Shown: positions 42,301-57,300, counted from the first letter of the stretch. The stretch is DNA of 64,000 nt from Paragonimus skrjabini miyazakii (GCA_014338405.1 JTDE01003227.1:2868-66867), one strand, 5' to 3'. Notes: generated from the letters alone by a model not told the origin. Numbers and translations are program-made.

Positions 42301-45300
42301 TGTTGAACGTACCGAAAGTACATGCGCAACTCCTAAGGCCGTTGCAAAAAAACGTGAGACGATTGATTAATGGAAAAAAGAATAGACAATATGACACGAT
42401 AGAGAGACGCAAGCGAACAGACGAATACTACATGCATCAGGTCACACCCAGCGCGGGCGCACTAGCAACAAACCGTGGATCTAATCACGGCACCCTAAAG
42501 CATGACCTGCATGTGGATATGAATATTCATATGTAAACTGTGGTAAGAGTTGACCATATCAGAACTGTGGCTTATACGTCTCAACAATATATTGATTAAT
42601 TTGTAGACTGTGGTTAAAGGAAGGGACTTCTTACTCGCCCTCATAACCTTGGTATACTTGGAAGGAACCTTTTATTAACTAAGTCATGCTAATTAAAAGT
42701 TCACATGGACTGGCACGTTTAGGATGTGCAGGGTTTATAAGTGATTACTTAATCCATTTATAGCTTACATCTGTAAATTACGATTTACGGTTTTTGATTT
42801 TGGTACGAATCAACTGTTCATAAGCTGTGGATTTTCCGTCCAGTTAATCCAAACCACATGAAATACGTTGCGTATTATTTGAAGGAAAGTAGTCTGCAGT
42901 AAAAACATTAAAGACAACAATACTGTATAGAATATTAACTTCCTAGCAATAATCGTCTAAAACGAACTTCTGAACTATTAGCTGACTTGAATGTATCACT
43001 ATTTTCTCTACAACATTTCTCTGAGTCAGCCCAAAATTGACTCGAACTTAGCTTATGAGTAAAGAGGTGACATCAAGTTCAACGATTATATGTGATGATA
43101 ACGAAAAAGTGTCTGCTTCAAACTCATTTGAGTGAACAGTTATAGGGACGACCAACAAAAAGTTAAGTATATGCCCAGTAGTTTTTCTAAATTCCTGCTC
43201 ATGCGAGTTAAAAGGAACGTTTGACTAATACAGGCACTTCTTATGCTTCAAACAACGAAGTAGTAAACGGCGGCATCGTTCTATGTCAGTCTCATCAGCA
43301 CAACGAATACTGAGGAATCGAACCCACGGCGTATGATTAGACTTTAGAACTGCAGTTCCGATATTCGGTCACTAGACCAAGATGTGGTGGTCACTATACC
43401 TATGAAAGAATAGGCAAGCTACTTTCCCTGCTTTTTATACTTTCTTTTTCATGGAGATAACTCTATATTCAAAACTCCGTGGACGTCTTGTACTCCTGGT
43501 AGATGTCTAGCTGATTTGTAGTGCAACCTCAATGACTGATTGCTTGCAGTCTATGAGAAAAGAAGGTGCTGTAGGTAAGAAGGGAACTGCCTGTGAAACC
43601 ATTTGCAAACGCTAGTGACCGGAATCATTAGCCACATCCAACACATGTCACCAGTAAAAACTATACCATAATTCAATCATAGTTAAAAAGTGGAAAGTTT
43701 TATCATTGCATTCCATAGTATTCACTCGAAAATTAACATCAAACTGATATGATGAAAATCAGCTGAATATCACCTGAGCTGGTCATGGTTTGGTTCAAAG
43801 ACTATGCTTTATTCTCATATTTATTCCCGGTTTCAGAAAATTCAAGTTTATCACCGTGGATGAAAACAAGCGATTAAACTACGACTACCTCATTCTTACG
43901 CCAGGATTACAGTACCACATCACTTGTCCTCTGAGTGAAGAACTGTCGGATAACAAAAAGCCGTACGATATACCCTTCAGACCAATACGCAGAATGTCAA
44001 GTGAGAAATTTATTCTTACCCAAACAAATTCAAACAATGTTTCATCATAACGCGATTACCAGCAGTAGAGAAAATTGAAACGTTTTCTGGAATTGGAATT
44101 TCAATCAAATTATGGGTTCAAAATTCCCACTCTGACACATTATAGCATAGTATGCTGGATTAGCATAATCCGAGCTACGTTTACATCTCAAACTTTCAGA
44201 AACCTCAAAGTGTGTTCATTACTACTCAGTTTAAGTTAACGCAGTGAAACGAATTGATACGAATTAATCAATACTTGGCTGGTTGCATTAGAACGCAGAC
44301 CACATTTTGCAAGAGTTGAAACTCCAGTAAGGTTCTAGAGAATATATTTTCATGTTAGCAACGTGCATTAACTGAAGGAAGCTCACCTGAAGCAAACGAT
44401 CAGTTCTGAAAAATGTACCACGCATCAACTACATCACTCTGGTGAGCACACTCTAAATCAGAAACGGTACAGACAGAATTGGAAGCCACAAAATTGCTGT
44501 ATTGTCCGATAAGTATATATTGCTTAAATTTACTACACTTACTGTAAAATCTAGCTCGTATAAAGTATTGTGGTGAGCTAATTTTGTGTTCATTTTCGTC
44601 AAGTGCTTCTGGCCGTTCACACCGATTCACCAGCTCTAGTGTATATTAGAAGGACAGTGAAAATGAGTCATGAGTAAATTATAACTTTCTAACGTCTAGT
44701 ATGAACATGTGCATCACTGAAAATGGCCTCAAGCATCTATTTGTTTTTCACTCTTTGGACAATAGAGAAGAGCTGCAGTGCGCAAGTTATTCTTTCACAT
44801 ATTCAGCTGCATTTTACCAAGTGTTGTACTAGCCAAAATATACTAGAACATCCAAGTTCAACTCAAGTGGGACCGCGGGTCACAGGCAAGGTCATGAGGA
44901 ACTGAAGTAAACTCTGTGCAAAACGTCTTCATTTCACTTATTGTAACACAAAAACTTAGTGGTTACTGAATAACATCATTTTGTTTTACATCATATTCAT
45001 GAACACTGTTCCACAATTAATAAGAGTCAGAGGATTTTGATTATTTCTAACTGAATACCACTCACACTTGATTACAGCCATCACATTCAGAATAGTCTCT
45101 TAGCTGGCCCACTTTGACATGTAGCATTAGATTTGAGTTTCGCTTTTATTAAAACTTAGTAGTAGTTCACAAAGTTAAAGGCAATTATCAGTGCTTGTGT
45201 GTCATTCTGTCGTTGTCCGGAACCTCTATTAAGTAACATACACAGTGATTCTCTCTACAAAGCTCAGTAACCATCGGGTAATCTCACTTTGACTTCAAAT

Positions 45301-48300
45301 CTTCGGTTGGCTCAGTGCATGACAAGTTTTGTTGCAGAATGCCGATAAACCGACTGGTTCAAAGTCATCGTCGCATATTTTGAAGCCCACCCAAAATTAC
45401 CTATTCAATCATCGGCACATATCAAGTTTTTGTGTGAGTTTTAATGGATTCCAATGTAACTGCTAGAAAATGCTCGCCTACGGAAAATTCTTTCCAGATG
45501 AACTAGTGTGTTTTATGCTGTAGTAAAATTGTTGTATGACAGGCAGTTTCGTTGTGAGTAGTATACTAATCACAAGTAGTATGTTACCCACAGGCAACNN
45601 NNNNNNNNNNNNNNNNNNNNNNNNNNNNNNNNNNNNNNNNNNNNNNNNNNNNNNNNNNNNNNNNNNNNNNNNNNNNNNNNNNNNNNNNNNNNNNNNNNNN
45701 NNNNNNNNNNNNNNNNNNNNNNNNNNNNNNNNNNNNNNNNNNNNNNNNNNNNNNNNNNNNNNNNNNNNNNNNNNNNNNNNNNNNNNNNNNNNNNNNNNNN
45801 NNNNNNNNNNNNNNNNNNNNNNNNNNNNNNNNNNNNNNNNNNNNNNNNNNNNNNNNNNNNNNNNNNNNNNNNNNNNNNNNNNNNNNNNNNNNNNNNNNNN
45901 NNNNNNNNNNNNNNNNNNNNNNNNNNNNNNNNNNNNNNNNNNNNNNNNNNNNNNNNNNNNNNNNNNNNNNNNNNNNNNNNNNNNNNNNNNNNNNNNNNNN
46001 NNNNNNNNNNNNNNNNNNNNNNNNNNNNNNNNNNNNNNNNNNNNNNNNNNNNNNNNNNNNNNNNNNNNNNNNNNNNNNNNNNNNNNNNNNNNNNNNNNNN
46101 NNNNNNNNNNNNNNNNNNNNNNNNNNNNNNNNNNNNNNNNNNNNNNNNNNNNNNNNNNNNNNNNNNNNNNNNNNNNNNNNNNNNNNNNNNNNNNNNNNNN
46201 NNNNNNNNNNNNNNNNNNNNNNNNNNNNNNNNNNNNNNNNNNNNNNNNNNNNNNNNNNNNNNNNNNNNNNNNNNNNNNNNNNNNNNNNNNNNNNNNNNNN
46301 NNNNNNNNNNNNNNNNNNNNNNNNNNNNNNNNNNNNNNNNNNNNNNNNNNNNNNNNNNNNNNNNNNNNNNNNNNNNNNNNNNNNNNNNNNNNNNNNNNNN
46401 NNNNNNNNNNNNNNNNNNNNNNNNNNNNGATAGTCTCTCCTTGTCCTCCGTCTTCCTGGCATTTGCAGCTTGCTCTTTTGTTCCTGAACGTTGCCTGTGG
46501 GTAACATACTACTTGTGATTAGTGTACTACTCACAACGAAACTGCCTGTCATACAACAAAATGGGTAAGCTCATACCCAATAGGCTGTCGTTTCCTACTT
46601 GCGTTTATAGATCTAATTGAAACATACCGTAAATGCCACTGACGCGTGTTCAGCTGAAGAGCAGAGTTTTGATACTGAGATTCCGTGATATGCCCAATTG
46701 TACACATTGAGCCAGGTCATTCCTGGTTGCCTATAAAATTTGCTAGTCTAAAAATGATGTGCTTCCCAGTTTTGTTCACTGACAAGGTTGTTCAGAGCTG
46801 CTCTGCTGACAACACTTAAGCCTACAAAATACCGAATCCCAGTACGATAGATTCGAACGTGTTTATAACGACCTGCGTTACAACGAAACCCTGTAACAAT
46901 GTAGAAAGTTAACTGCTTTGACCATAAATACCGAGTGATCTCTGCTCGAGGCAGCAAACTTACGGAGCTCGAATAATGCGAAAACTCGCTCACAACAAAG
47001 GAAGACACATGCATGAAGAAGAAGTATACTACTTAAAGCGAGATTGCATGGTATTCCATATGGCTTAATTTAGGACTCATTTAACAAACACTTCCATATT
47101 CATGTACGCTTATGCTGTGATGTAAACAACGGTTACATCCTCAACTACTTAATTAGCCATAATTTGATCGGCGTGCCTGCTAAACATGGATCGGGTTTGA
47201 CGCTGGACGGTGTCGTCTTGATGGATAGAAGCTATCTCGGAATGGTTGTGATGGTTTTTAACAAAAACTGAAGTCGCGTGAATTATGTTATCAGATCCTG
47301 GCTCACCAATTAACATCATGACGAGACATACTTTCACTCCGATAACAAAATCGCTCAGTGTGAAGCTAACTCGTTTACCGTATCACTAATTGCCACTGGC
47401 AGTCCGAAGGGGGATAACTCCCAGTTTAAGATTTCTCCATATCACCTTCGTGTGTCTGGATGCCAAACGGAGATGCTGCAGTATAGTGCTCTGGGTTTAA
47501 ACGGCTAACAGGAAGACACGGCTAATGTACATATGCATAGGCTGAGAAACACAGGACTTGACATTTACGGAGGGAGTGGACACATATCCACTGGGTGCAG
47601 GAAGTAAACTAGGCCAGCGTTCCTGGAACCAGCTGCCTGTCTAACTCGGCACAGACTAACACGTAAGCGGTGAGCACTGAACGTGTAAGTGTGTTCGTAA
47701 GATTTAGAACGCACACGGACAACAGCTGTGGCGAATCGGTCGTCTGTCTGTGGATGCATCAGCCATCCGCTCACATTGGCGTAGGTTTCACTTGTCGTTA
47801 AGCAAACGTTCACATAAGTCAGACAATTTCAAGTATTACAGCGGTAGCCATCTGAATAAGTCTGACAGCTGCTGTGGTAGCTGAAAGCAAGACCGAAAAA
47901 CCCAAAGTAGTCCGTCGGTCGTAGTCCCCAAGCCTGGCCAAATAGAGTCTAAGGCATACCACCGCAGGTCTACTCTGGCGAGACTCAGGCATATGAGTGC
48001 AGTATGAATCTGCCAGTTACTGTGAGAACCAAACAGTGCGACTGAAAGTAGACTAACAGCATTTAATCGCATTTCTGTAGCATATCTAGTCGAGATAATT
48101 GTGGATACTGGAAGTGGTTCCCTAATTATGAAAATGTGTTCAGTAACATCAACACTGCTGTAAAGACGCCAACGAGTCAGAGATAAACGGCACGGCTAAC
48201 TAGTAAATGAGTTGGTATCTATAAGTATCATCAAGTAGCTTTTAATAAACCAGCCAAACAATTCACAGTAGGAACTAGCTATTGGATATGCACCATCTAT

Positions 48301-51300
48301 CCGTTTTGTTTCACTCATATTTCCTAGGAGGTATCTGCTGAAAAATCAAACCAACCACCAGTTCTAATTGGTTCTAACATCCCTTGCGTTGTTCCCCATG
48401 TCCTATAAAGGTTTTCATCAACCATGTTACACGCCTCATTAACATACAGGCTGTCGATGTTCTGACCGACTTTAAACGACTTCCTCGGGAACGCATTAAC
48501 GCTTACTCATTCTGAAAATAAAAATTCGCCGTTGTTTGTTTCTCCATACCGATCGCTCACGTGATCGGTGGTAAATGTGAATTAGTTACCAAGCCATCAT
48601 TTCTCATATGCTCTTGCAAGTAACCTTCATTCGTTCATTTTGCTGCTCACTAAATATGAGTCATCTCTGTAGAGGCATATGAGGAAAGTAAAAGCAGACA
48701 ATGTCAGAGCAACTTCACGCTGACTACGTTGTTCATCAGCTTCGTCAATCTAGATCAGTAATATGCTTTATGCCTACCAGTCTCGTCAGAAAATGGAACG
48801 AAATTAACCGAGTGTGAGTGAATCGCAAAATAACGACATGCTCACGACCGACAGAAAAAGGTAGCTTACGGTCCAATCTGTATAAGTTGCGAAAGAACCT
48901 ATTGAATCTATCTCGTGCTTGTGGTTTAAAAATTTTATAAACACTAAACCGTAACTAACGGAGCTAGGTGCGTGTTGCTTGATTAAACATGTACACACAT
49001 GACCTTATCCTGTTTAGAGGCCATGATTGTGGTCGTCATCATCATCATCATCACCATAGACAGCAAAACATCAGTGATTCTCACTTATGCATAACTACCT
49101 TAAAAGGTGAAGGACTGCAAAATAAGATTATTCATTAATTTGCAATACTTACTGTCTCACCTTTCAAACCAACCGCGAAATCTGCTAAGTATATCTGAGC
49201 TCTGCTTCCTGGCGATATCACCGGGTCGGACTATTTTTCTAAAATTTGAAATTTGGCGTCCATTGTTAACCTGCTGCTTCAAACCCACAATAACGTAATT
49301 TCACCTTCGAAAGTTGTTCTTCAACAGTTGCGTACAATCGCGTCCGCTTTACTGTTCGCTAAGAGTTTGATGAGAGATATCATAATTTTCCATTTCCCGT
49401 TCAATTTTCTCTTTTTTTACAAGTGAACCGTTTTTTTGTCTGTATTGATTCTCATCACTTCCATTGCAGTGCCAAATCTATTAACATGTTTCTTTTTGGC
49501 CCATCCCATCAATTTCAAAAAGTCTTCGCCATTTATCAACATCCCGGTATTACCAGACATTTCTTTAAATCTACGTTTACATCATCTTCTCACAGCTCAT
49601 CAGTTCTTTATCTCACACGTTATAGTCGTAACAAGCGGAAAATAATGAAAACTCCAAAGTAACAATTGGTGTTCAACTAACCTCATAATGTTTGCTCATT
49701 CCTCGTTAGCTTTCTTACAGCATCGTCAAAATATAATTTGGTAAACGTTTTCTTTTTGTATACTTTGTATGAACACTAACCCCAGTGGAAGAATATCTAC
49801 TCATCTGAAATGCTTTTTATGTAAATGTGAGTATTTTACGGGTGATATGACGCAGTAATCGTACAAATGAAACACTACGTACCTTTATACGAAGTCAATT
49901 CGACGTCATTTGTTTTAAAGAACAGGTCAAATAAATGTAATTTGCTTTAATGCAAAACTAGTATTTGTATAGAGAAATTGTAAAGTAACAAGTCAAAACC
50001 GTTTTCTTTATCACACATTCATAGTGGATTATCCACTTGTTCGACGTCCGTCCAATTTGTTCCTGTTGAATGATCTACCGGATGCAACAAAAGTCCTCAA
50101 CTGGATTTGCACAGCCTATTTGCCAACCCTCAGCATCGAAGAATTGAACGTACCGGAATGGAAAAAAGCGGACAAAAATAGAGCCAAAAAGCAACAGGAA
50201 TTAACCAACATGAACACCGGGAGTGATCTGACGGAGAACATTCCAAGTTTTTCCATCGATATGAATGAGTTGACCAAAGATGGTAACAGGTTACTTGTAT
50301 ATGGTAACAATCTGGATACCTACACTTGTGTAGCAGCATTGCTGAAAGCTGGCGTCCCGGGTTCACGTATTCTTATGATACAACCACCAATATATGAAGG
50401 AGCGGTAAGCCTAGTCTTCATCAGCTAAAACAACATATTTCACCCCTCCCCCCCCTTGTGATTAAATATATAACCAGAAGACTTGACTGAGTATGTTAAT
50501 ATTTGTGTAGTTACCTGTAAAGGATAAATCAACAGATAGTTCTAATTTTTCCGGCCAAAAGAACGAACAACCGCACTGAGTAAAACTTGAAAATTGGAAG
50601 CGGAGTTTAGTTGATACGTAATGAACATCAATCATAACTGATTGTAGCTTTCAAATTTACACTGACTTTTCAGAAAATCCCGTTTAGCAGAAAACACTTT
50701 ATTCCTTAACTCGTCCATTATATTTATGAACCTGACAAGAAAGTGCTGTGGCTCGAGCCGTCGTTCACCACATCAGTAACGTGAAACAACTTACTATAAA
50801 AATTTACCAAGAAGGATAAAAATGGGTAAAACAAAGTTAAACGGAAGAATTAGAAATTGTAAGAATGCTGGCATGCCATTAACTTCGACACATTGTCATC
50901 TCAATGTAGCAAAACTATGCAAGATTGAAGAGCTCTAACAAGAGCAGAAATATAGAACCCACGTTCAGTTTTGAGCGATGTTTAGTTTACATCAATCCGA
51001 TTCCCCTACCGCTTATCAGTACCCAGAAGAGTGTTCAGCTATTTCAGTAGGGGTTATTTTGAAGTAGATGAAAAATCCTAATCGTGAACTCATCAACTGG
51101 AGTTAACAGGACAGTTATTGGTTTAATCCCGGAGGCGAGATTTCTATATAATCATCAATTTTGTAGTGATACGAACGTGTGGACGCTTTTCTTTGATCTC
51201 AGAAGGGACTCACATTACTGGTTCTGTCCACCTTCTGACCAAGAGTGTCAAAATTGCAGCCCATCTGTCTGCGTTATTTGAGCAAACTGCCTTAAGTCTA

Positions 51301-54300
51301 TATTGACTAGCTTCAGCGACATCCAACGCGCCTGCCGACAGACACCTACTTTAGTGAGTTGAGATCATGTCACAGTCGTGCGGATGGAATTACGAATGAT
51401 ATGGGTGGAAGAGTATGCGATAGGCATTTTGCATTCTAAAGCCCACTATCATATACATCAGTGCAAATAACTACTGTGTTGGAATTCAGCATTACTAATA
51501 GATAGCAGAAACTGCGACAACTGATGAATGTATCAACAAGTAATTAGAAGCGTTGAAGGTATTCTTTCGGATATGACAAAAACACTTGTAAACGGAGGTA
51601 TGAACAAACAACAGGATCTGATCGGTATGCTCAAAGCCAACTTCGGAACGGTATTTAACACCCTCATAACTAGAGAAAATACAGAGCGTCATATATATAT
51701 ATGTATATATATAGTGAAGCAAGGAAATCCTTCACGAGAACGATATAACCCTTAGGAAGTACTTTTTCAGTGCAGTTTATTTTTCTTGTCGTTACATTCA
51801 GAAATTGATCTGACGCTGTGTGCTTTCTCTAGTACGCTGGTATGGAGAAATTGAACTCGCAGCTCACAGTTCTAAGGCTTTGTGAACATTGAAGAAATTC
51901 AGCATCAAAAAGGTGTCTCAGTCAAACTTAAAGGTCACAGCAATAGGACCACATTTAAAACAGTTTTACTTTGACTGCGGAAGATAGTCGCCCGGGCTGT
52001 GGGTATACGACGTACTGAACTCTGATAGTCGATATATGCGCTGAATCGCCCGCATCTAATAACATCAGTGTGCTAGCAAGCAGGACATCAGGAAGCGAAT
52101 TCTTTTCCGTGAAGACCGATGAAACTAAATAACTCAATGTTTTCACAATTCAGCGTTTAGATCATGTGTCAAAGACTGAGAACAGTTGACTACCATGACA
52201 TGCTGTCATGACCACTCAGCTAGCCTAGTGGTTTAAAGTATGAGATTGCCAGTCACTGACTTGGCGAAGGGAAATGGAAGCAGTCAGCACTAATTTTGGG
52301 ACGCTAGATTGTACTTGTCTGCCGAGATAGGACCCTGACCTACATAGCTCACGGCTTAAAATGTTACGAAATATGGCAGCTGACTGTTTAACGGAGTGAC
52401 CGCTGTCGGTGATTAAAGAAAATGCAACGATGCACATCTGATCGTCAAGTTACGCGTAGCCTGAAAACTGATTCCCATGGTGAAAACGATGTTAGACTCG
52501 AACATTTCTAAGGTACTCTTAAAGAAATGCGTAACTAAGTACAGTAGACAAAGCTCAATCTTTCACGACGATAGTCGTGTTCAAAAAATCAATGGGTTCC
52601 GAACGGAACTAGCAAAGTCAAAAGTGGGCTGTCATGCGAGTAGACCAGGTAAAGAAGGGCTACTCGCGCCGCAGACTATTAACAACGGATTAATCCAATA
52701 AAACAAAAGCGGAATGGGTACTGCTCATAGATCAAATGTCTGGCTGGTGAATGGAATGAGGAATGCAAATGGGGGAATGAATTTTCTCATTTCGGGTGCA
52801 TAAAAACTTACAGGAACTGTTTTTAGAGTAAGTGTTGTTAAGAAATTGAGGCAGTGGAAGTTGCGTGTGTCATTCTACCTCTTCTTACGATTAAATTTCT
52901 TGTCTGCAAAGAATGATCAAACTGATCTCGATTGTTTAAATTTAGACAAAAGGATTTCAGTCATTCACTTCCATCTATTGCTTCTCTTTTTGCTTTGACC
53001 TAGAACTCATTTCTTCCACAGCTGTATGACAGGTGAGTAGCAGTGTAAATCACAAAAACAGTATAGAAGGTGGACATGTTGATGACAGCCAGTTTGCAAA
53101 TGTGAGCTTGTTTTGCGTTGTGAGTCAACTAATTGTAGGCAGTACGATGAACTTCAGAAGCATTTTATCGATCCGATAACCATGAACATGCACGATTGAC
53201 TGCATTTAAACTAAAAATTCTCTGTTCATCGCTCCTCTGAGGTGCAGATGTTTCAGGACTACCAACGTCCTAATGCTATACTGTTGATGGGACCGCAAAA
53301 GACGATTGGCCTGCAGACCCGAAAATTGCGCAAAAACCCGTATATGTCATGTGAAAAATCAAACCTCAAACGCGCACACTCATTTGCACGTCAGACATGT
53401 ATTCACATACATCGGGTGATAGTACGTTGTCAGTCGCCCTGGTGAAACTTCTGCCATAACGCGTTCACACTATTCCGATAGTCTCTTCTTGTTCATCGTC
53501 TTCCTGGCGTTCAAAGCTTGCCCTTTTGTTCCTGAATGTTCTGTGGGTAATGTACTACTCGTGAGTAGTATACTACTCACAACGAAACGGCCTGTCATAC
53601 AACACTATGACCCTCAGAATCACTTAATATGGAACTAATGACATAAAATGGCGTGCCGAAACGGAGAGCGAGCAGAACAGAAAACAAAAACCCTGTCAAA
53701 ACCGTCACAGACGTTGGGTGAGATAGCGGCTAATTGACCTCAGTGGTGTGAATGTTGTCACTGTTTGGTCGAGCCGTCTGTGAAGTGAGTGCAATTAATG
53801 GCGCGGGGCAGTGAAATCCGTAAGGAAGCTCTCTTGCTGCTGATGCCTTACTTTCACTTAGAGTTTGGTTGTTTGTTTGCAAGGTGTAGGCGTCTTGATA
53901 TACGTCTGAATATGGACGTAGCTGTTTTCATTACTTAGGTCCCCTTCCCCTTTCTTTTTTCTTTATCTCTTCTTACATAAATTTTTTTTCCTTCTTGGTT
54001 GTGTGGCAGTTAAGCATCATTATGGACCACTGATATATTACTGTCTAAGATGATGACGATAATAATGTCAAAACCTGGGTGAATTATTTCCTATTGCTCG
54101 GCAGAAAACGATCTGCCTCAAGGTACATCTCGGACCGTAGGCATGGCAACCACTCAGTGACACTGAACAGCAAAACAGTGTAGATAAACGAGCGTGCTCA
54201 AATTACCTTCGGACTGTTGGTTGGGAAATGGTCAGCTTTCAAATAGGATCGGAAATCTGATGAAATCAAATGGTGATGCACCTCATGTCCATTATGCGAA

Positions 54301-57300
54301 ATTTTTCGATATAACAAAACTTCGTTGAGTTAGCTAAATCAGTTAATTACTGTATAAGACAAATGCCAGTTCCACAACCGAAGTTAATCGTTCAGTAAGA
54401 TTTGTTGGTTGTCATGTTCAACCGTTTTTGAACTCATATACTGACAGTTTTTTCGTTCCACGTGAGGAAACGAAGGTTCACCACGACCTTCAGTGCGCAA
54501 CGTTTACTGCCTTTTTTACCAAATCACCTGTTACTGTTCGAAGTGCATCACTTTTGTAAACATAAAACGGAATGTGACACTGTCGAATACTTGTGTCACT
54601 CATAGGTCAGTCTCCAAGACACGTGCTGGGCAAATGCATGTGGCCCTCGCTATTGATTTGAATCTCCCCAGAGTTCGGAAGTGAAGTATCAAATGCCCTT
54701 ATGGATTAATAAATAATCCACACTAATTGTGTGTAGAGGGAAAATTATCGCGAATTTACTTCAAGGTGCAATTTACTCATATGGGTCGTGAATGTGTCTT
54801 AATTTTTCTAGTGTGTATGTTTCACAGACCAACATAAACATCAATATTTTTCTAAAGTGCGGTTTCATCCAGTAGGAAAGGCAAACAGATCGAAATTAAC
54901 ACGCAAAGTGAACGAGTGGGGCCAGTATGCATGATAACTGAAGAAAGTTAGTATTATGTCCAGCTCGACTGACCACCACTGAGTCAAATTTAGAATTACA
55001 AAATCGATTTAACAACTTCCGACATTACGACTATTAGGGTTAGCGGCATCATCATGAACATTAACTGACTAAAAATTGAAACGACAGATAAATAGATAAA
55101 ACATCCAAGCCTCTGGCATGCAAGATATAACCAGATCATACAAATAAACGTGGTTGAGTAATCACTCCAACACTGGCTGAAATGCGAAACATTTGGAATC
55201 TTATGTGGATTGGGAGCCGTGGACCCACAGTATCTCACGGTGTGTTCGATGACGTGAACGACAGTTAAGGTCAGCTAGTACCGTCGAATTTGTAACGTTT
55301 GTCTGCATGTACTAACAAGTTATCTGAGGCAGAGGATGCGACGATTTCTGAAAGCAATAATACTGATTTCTTCGGCAGTTGTAAACACCCCTATATAAAT
55401 ACACACGCACAACAAATGGTACGAGCTTATCATAGTAGTTCGGAGCCTTTTCCTTGGTTGAATATGTAGTCAGTGCTGCACAGATTAGTATGAGACGAAC
55501 AACGGCTCTGGGTCTGTTGTCACAAACGATCCTATTAGTGTACAACAACGGATGCCGTTATGTGCTAGTAATACTACATTCACCTCAGACTTATTGAAAA
55601 CAACACAATCACAGCAGGGTCCACTCCGAATGGTTATTGTACAGTTTGCATCAGTATAACGCGGAATGGTAATAACAGATCGTAGAAGAGCATCTACAAA
55701 AATTCTAAGGTATTTTGCAAGCACACCATAAGTACCGGTTAACGGTTGCTGATGAAAAAAAACCAGGACCGTGTTTGGTTACAAAGCGTTTGCAAACAAT
55801 TTCTTAACTTGTGATAAGACAGACTTCAATCCGAAGCCCAATATTGACGCATTTGAGGTGAATACTTCCATGCCGGATCACCTCGAGAGAAGACATGATA
55901 ACCATCCTGTCAACTCCAGCGGATGACCCCATTACTAAGACTTCCCTTTAATGTCAAAGCATAGAACCTGTTAAACATGTTGAACGGCATTTATGATTAT
56001 TGGTAGGTAAGAGTAAAGTTGACTAAGATAGGTTGAAAATCACCGTCAAGTGATTGCGTCTTTCACATTCAAACAGGTTTTTCAGACAACCTTTTTCGAT
56101 TGAGATTAACAGGACAGCTATTGTTTGTCAAATGTATGCACTACTGACGAGTTCAAACAAGAGCAAGACTCAAGCATAGTGTCTATTTTTAAAAGAAGCT
56201 GACTTGTTAGTCTATGGGAGTGCGACAATTTAGTTAATATCGGTGGTGTTCAACGTACAACGAATGTTGTAGTTTGTTGGTAAATACAGCTTAAGAAATG
56301 ATGGAAGGAAGCTTACAGTCTATTTTATTTTGGTGAGAGAATTTGAACTGCAATTTTTAAGCACAGAACTTCACTCTTTGCACATTCCCATTCTTGTTTC
56401 GCGTCCGGTGTGTCAAGAAACCAGCTTTCGAGGACGACAAAGTAGCCAGCCTTGTTCAAATGCAGTTGAACGAGAGGGAGATACCAGTTCTTCGTGCTTA
56501 TACTTTATCATATTGGTCGAGCAATCAAGAATCAGATATTGAGGTAATTGAAGAGGTCGCGTTCACAAGTGTTGAGCAGGAGCTGAAGATCAAATGTAAG
56601 GTATGTGAAAATAAGTGCTAAGTGGTATCCATTATACCCAGTAGAACAGTTTTACTGAGAAGTTATTTCGTTTATCGTTGTAGCATGACTCTTGCCACTT
56701 GTATGACCCTTGATTAGGAGTCACTCACTTAGATTTAAGGGCTTTAGCCGTTTTTGTAATTAGTACGGACAATTTGACACCGGTCAGGTGTATGTTCTTT
56801 ATTAGATGTCGCTTATTCAGCTAGCCAACATTTCACTCTACTCTACTCAATCCTATCGAGCTTGGCATGCTAATAGTGAAAAACCAAAATTTGGTGAATG
56901 ACCGGAATTTGGAAGATTAACTTGTAAATCGATAGTTTGCCATAAAAAATTATACAAAACAGTACACTCTTACAGATGCATGAGTAGCGGATTCAGCGAT
57001 GGTATGGTCACTGTTAGACTGGAAATTGTTGGTGATTCAGTCTTCAAACCAGCTGCCATTTGGTTTGAAGCAAGGAGTGAATTGATTTTCGTGGAGCACG
57101 CCGTCGACAAAGTTTGTCATTATTACTGGCCAGATACATCAAGGTAATAATTCTCCGATCGACGGATCAAGTAGTGTTCCGGAATCTAAATCCTCTCAGT
57201 GAAAACACAGCTGGCCTCAGAACGGATTCTTTCTGCCGGAATTGCTTTTATTTTTTTCCAGTTTCATACGGTGCCTGAGACATCGTGTCCGGCAAGAGGA

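Noticed and set aside
43305..43395. Functional tRNA gene on the minus strand
   Set aside because: A and B boxes are good but the acceptor and anticodon arms do not pair; kept as a SINE head.
45295..45375. tRNA-like sequence GGCTCAGTGCATGACAAG with GGTTCAAAGTC
   Set aside because: Spacing and flanks do not support a tRNA or a recognised SINE copy.
45536..46552. Two 322-codon open frames on opposite strands
   Set aside because: They run across 830 unknown bases; the similar ends are inverted-repeat DNA read in both directions.
49423..49500. HCSA motif considered as a phosphatase active site to pair with the block at 56978
   Set aside because: Lacks the following G-x-G-R and is upstream of the phosphatase-like exon, so the order is wrong.
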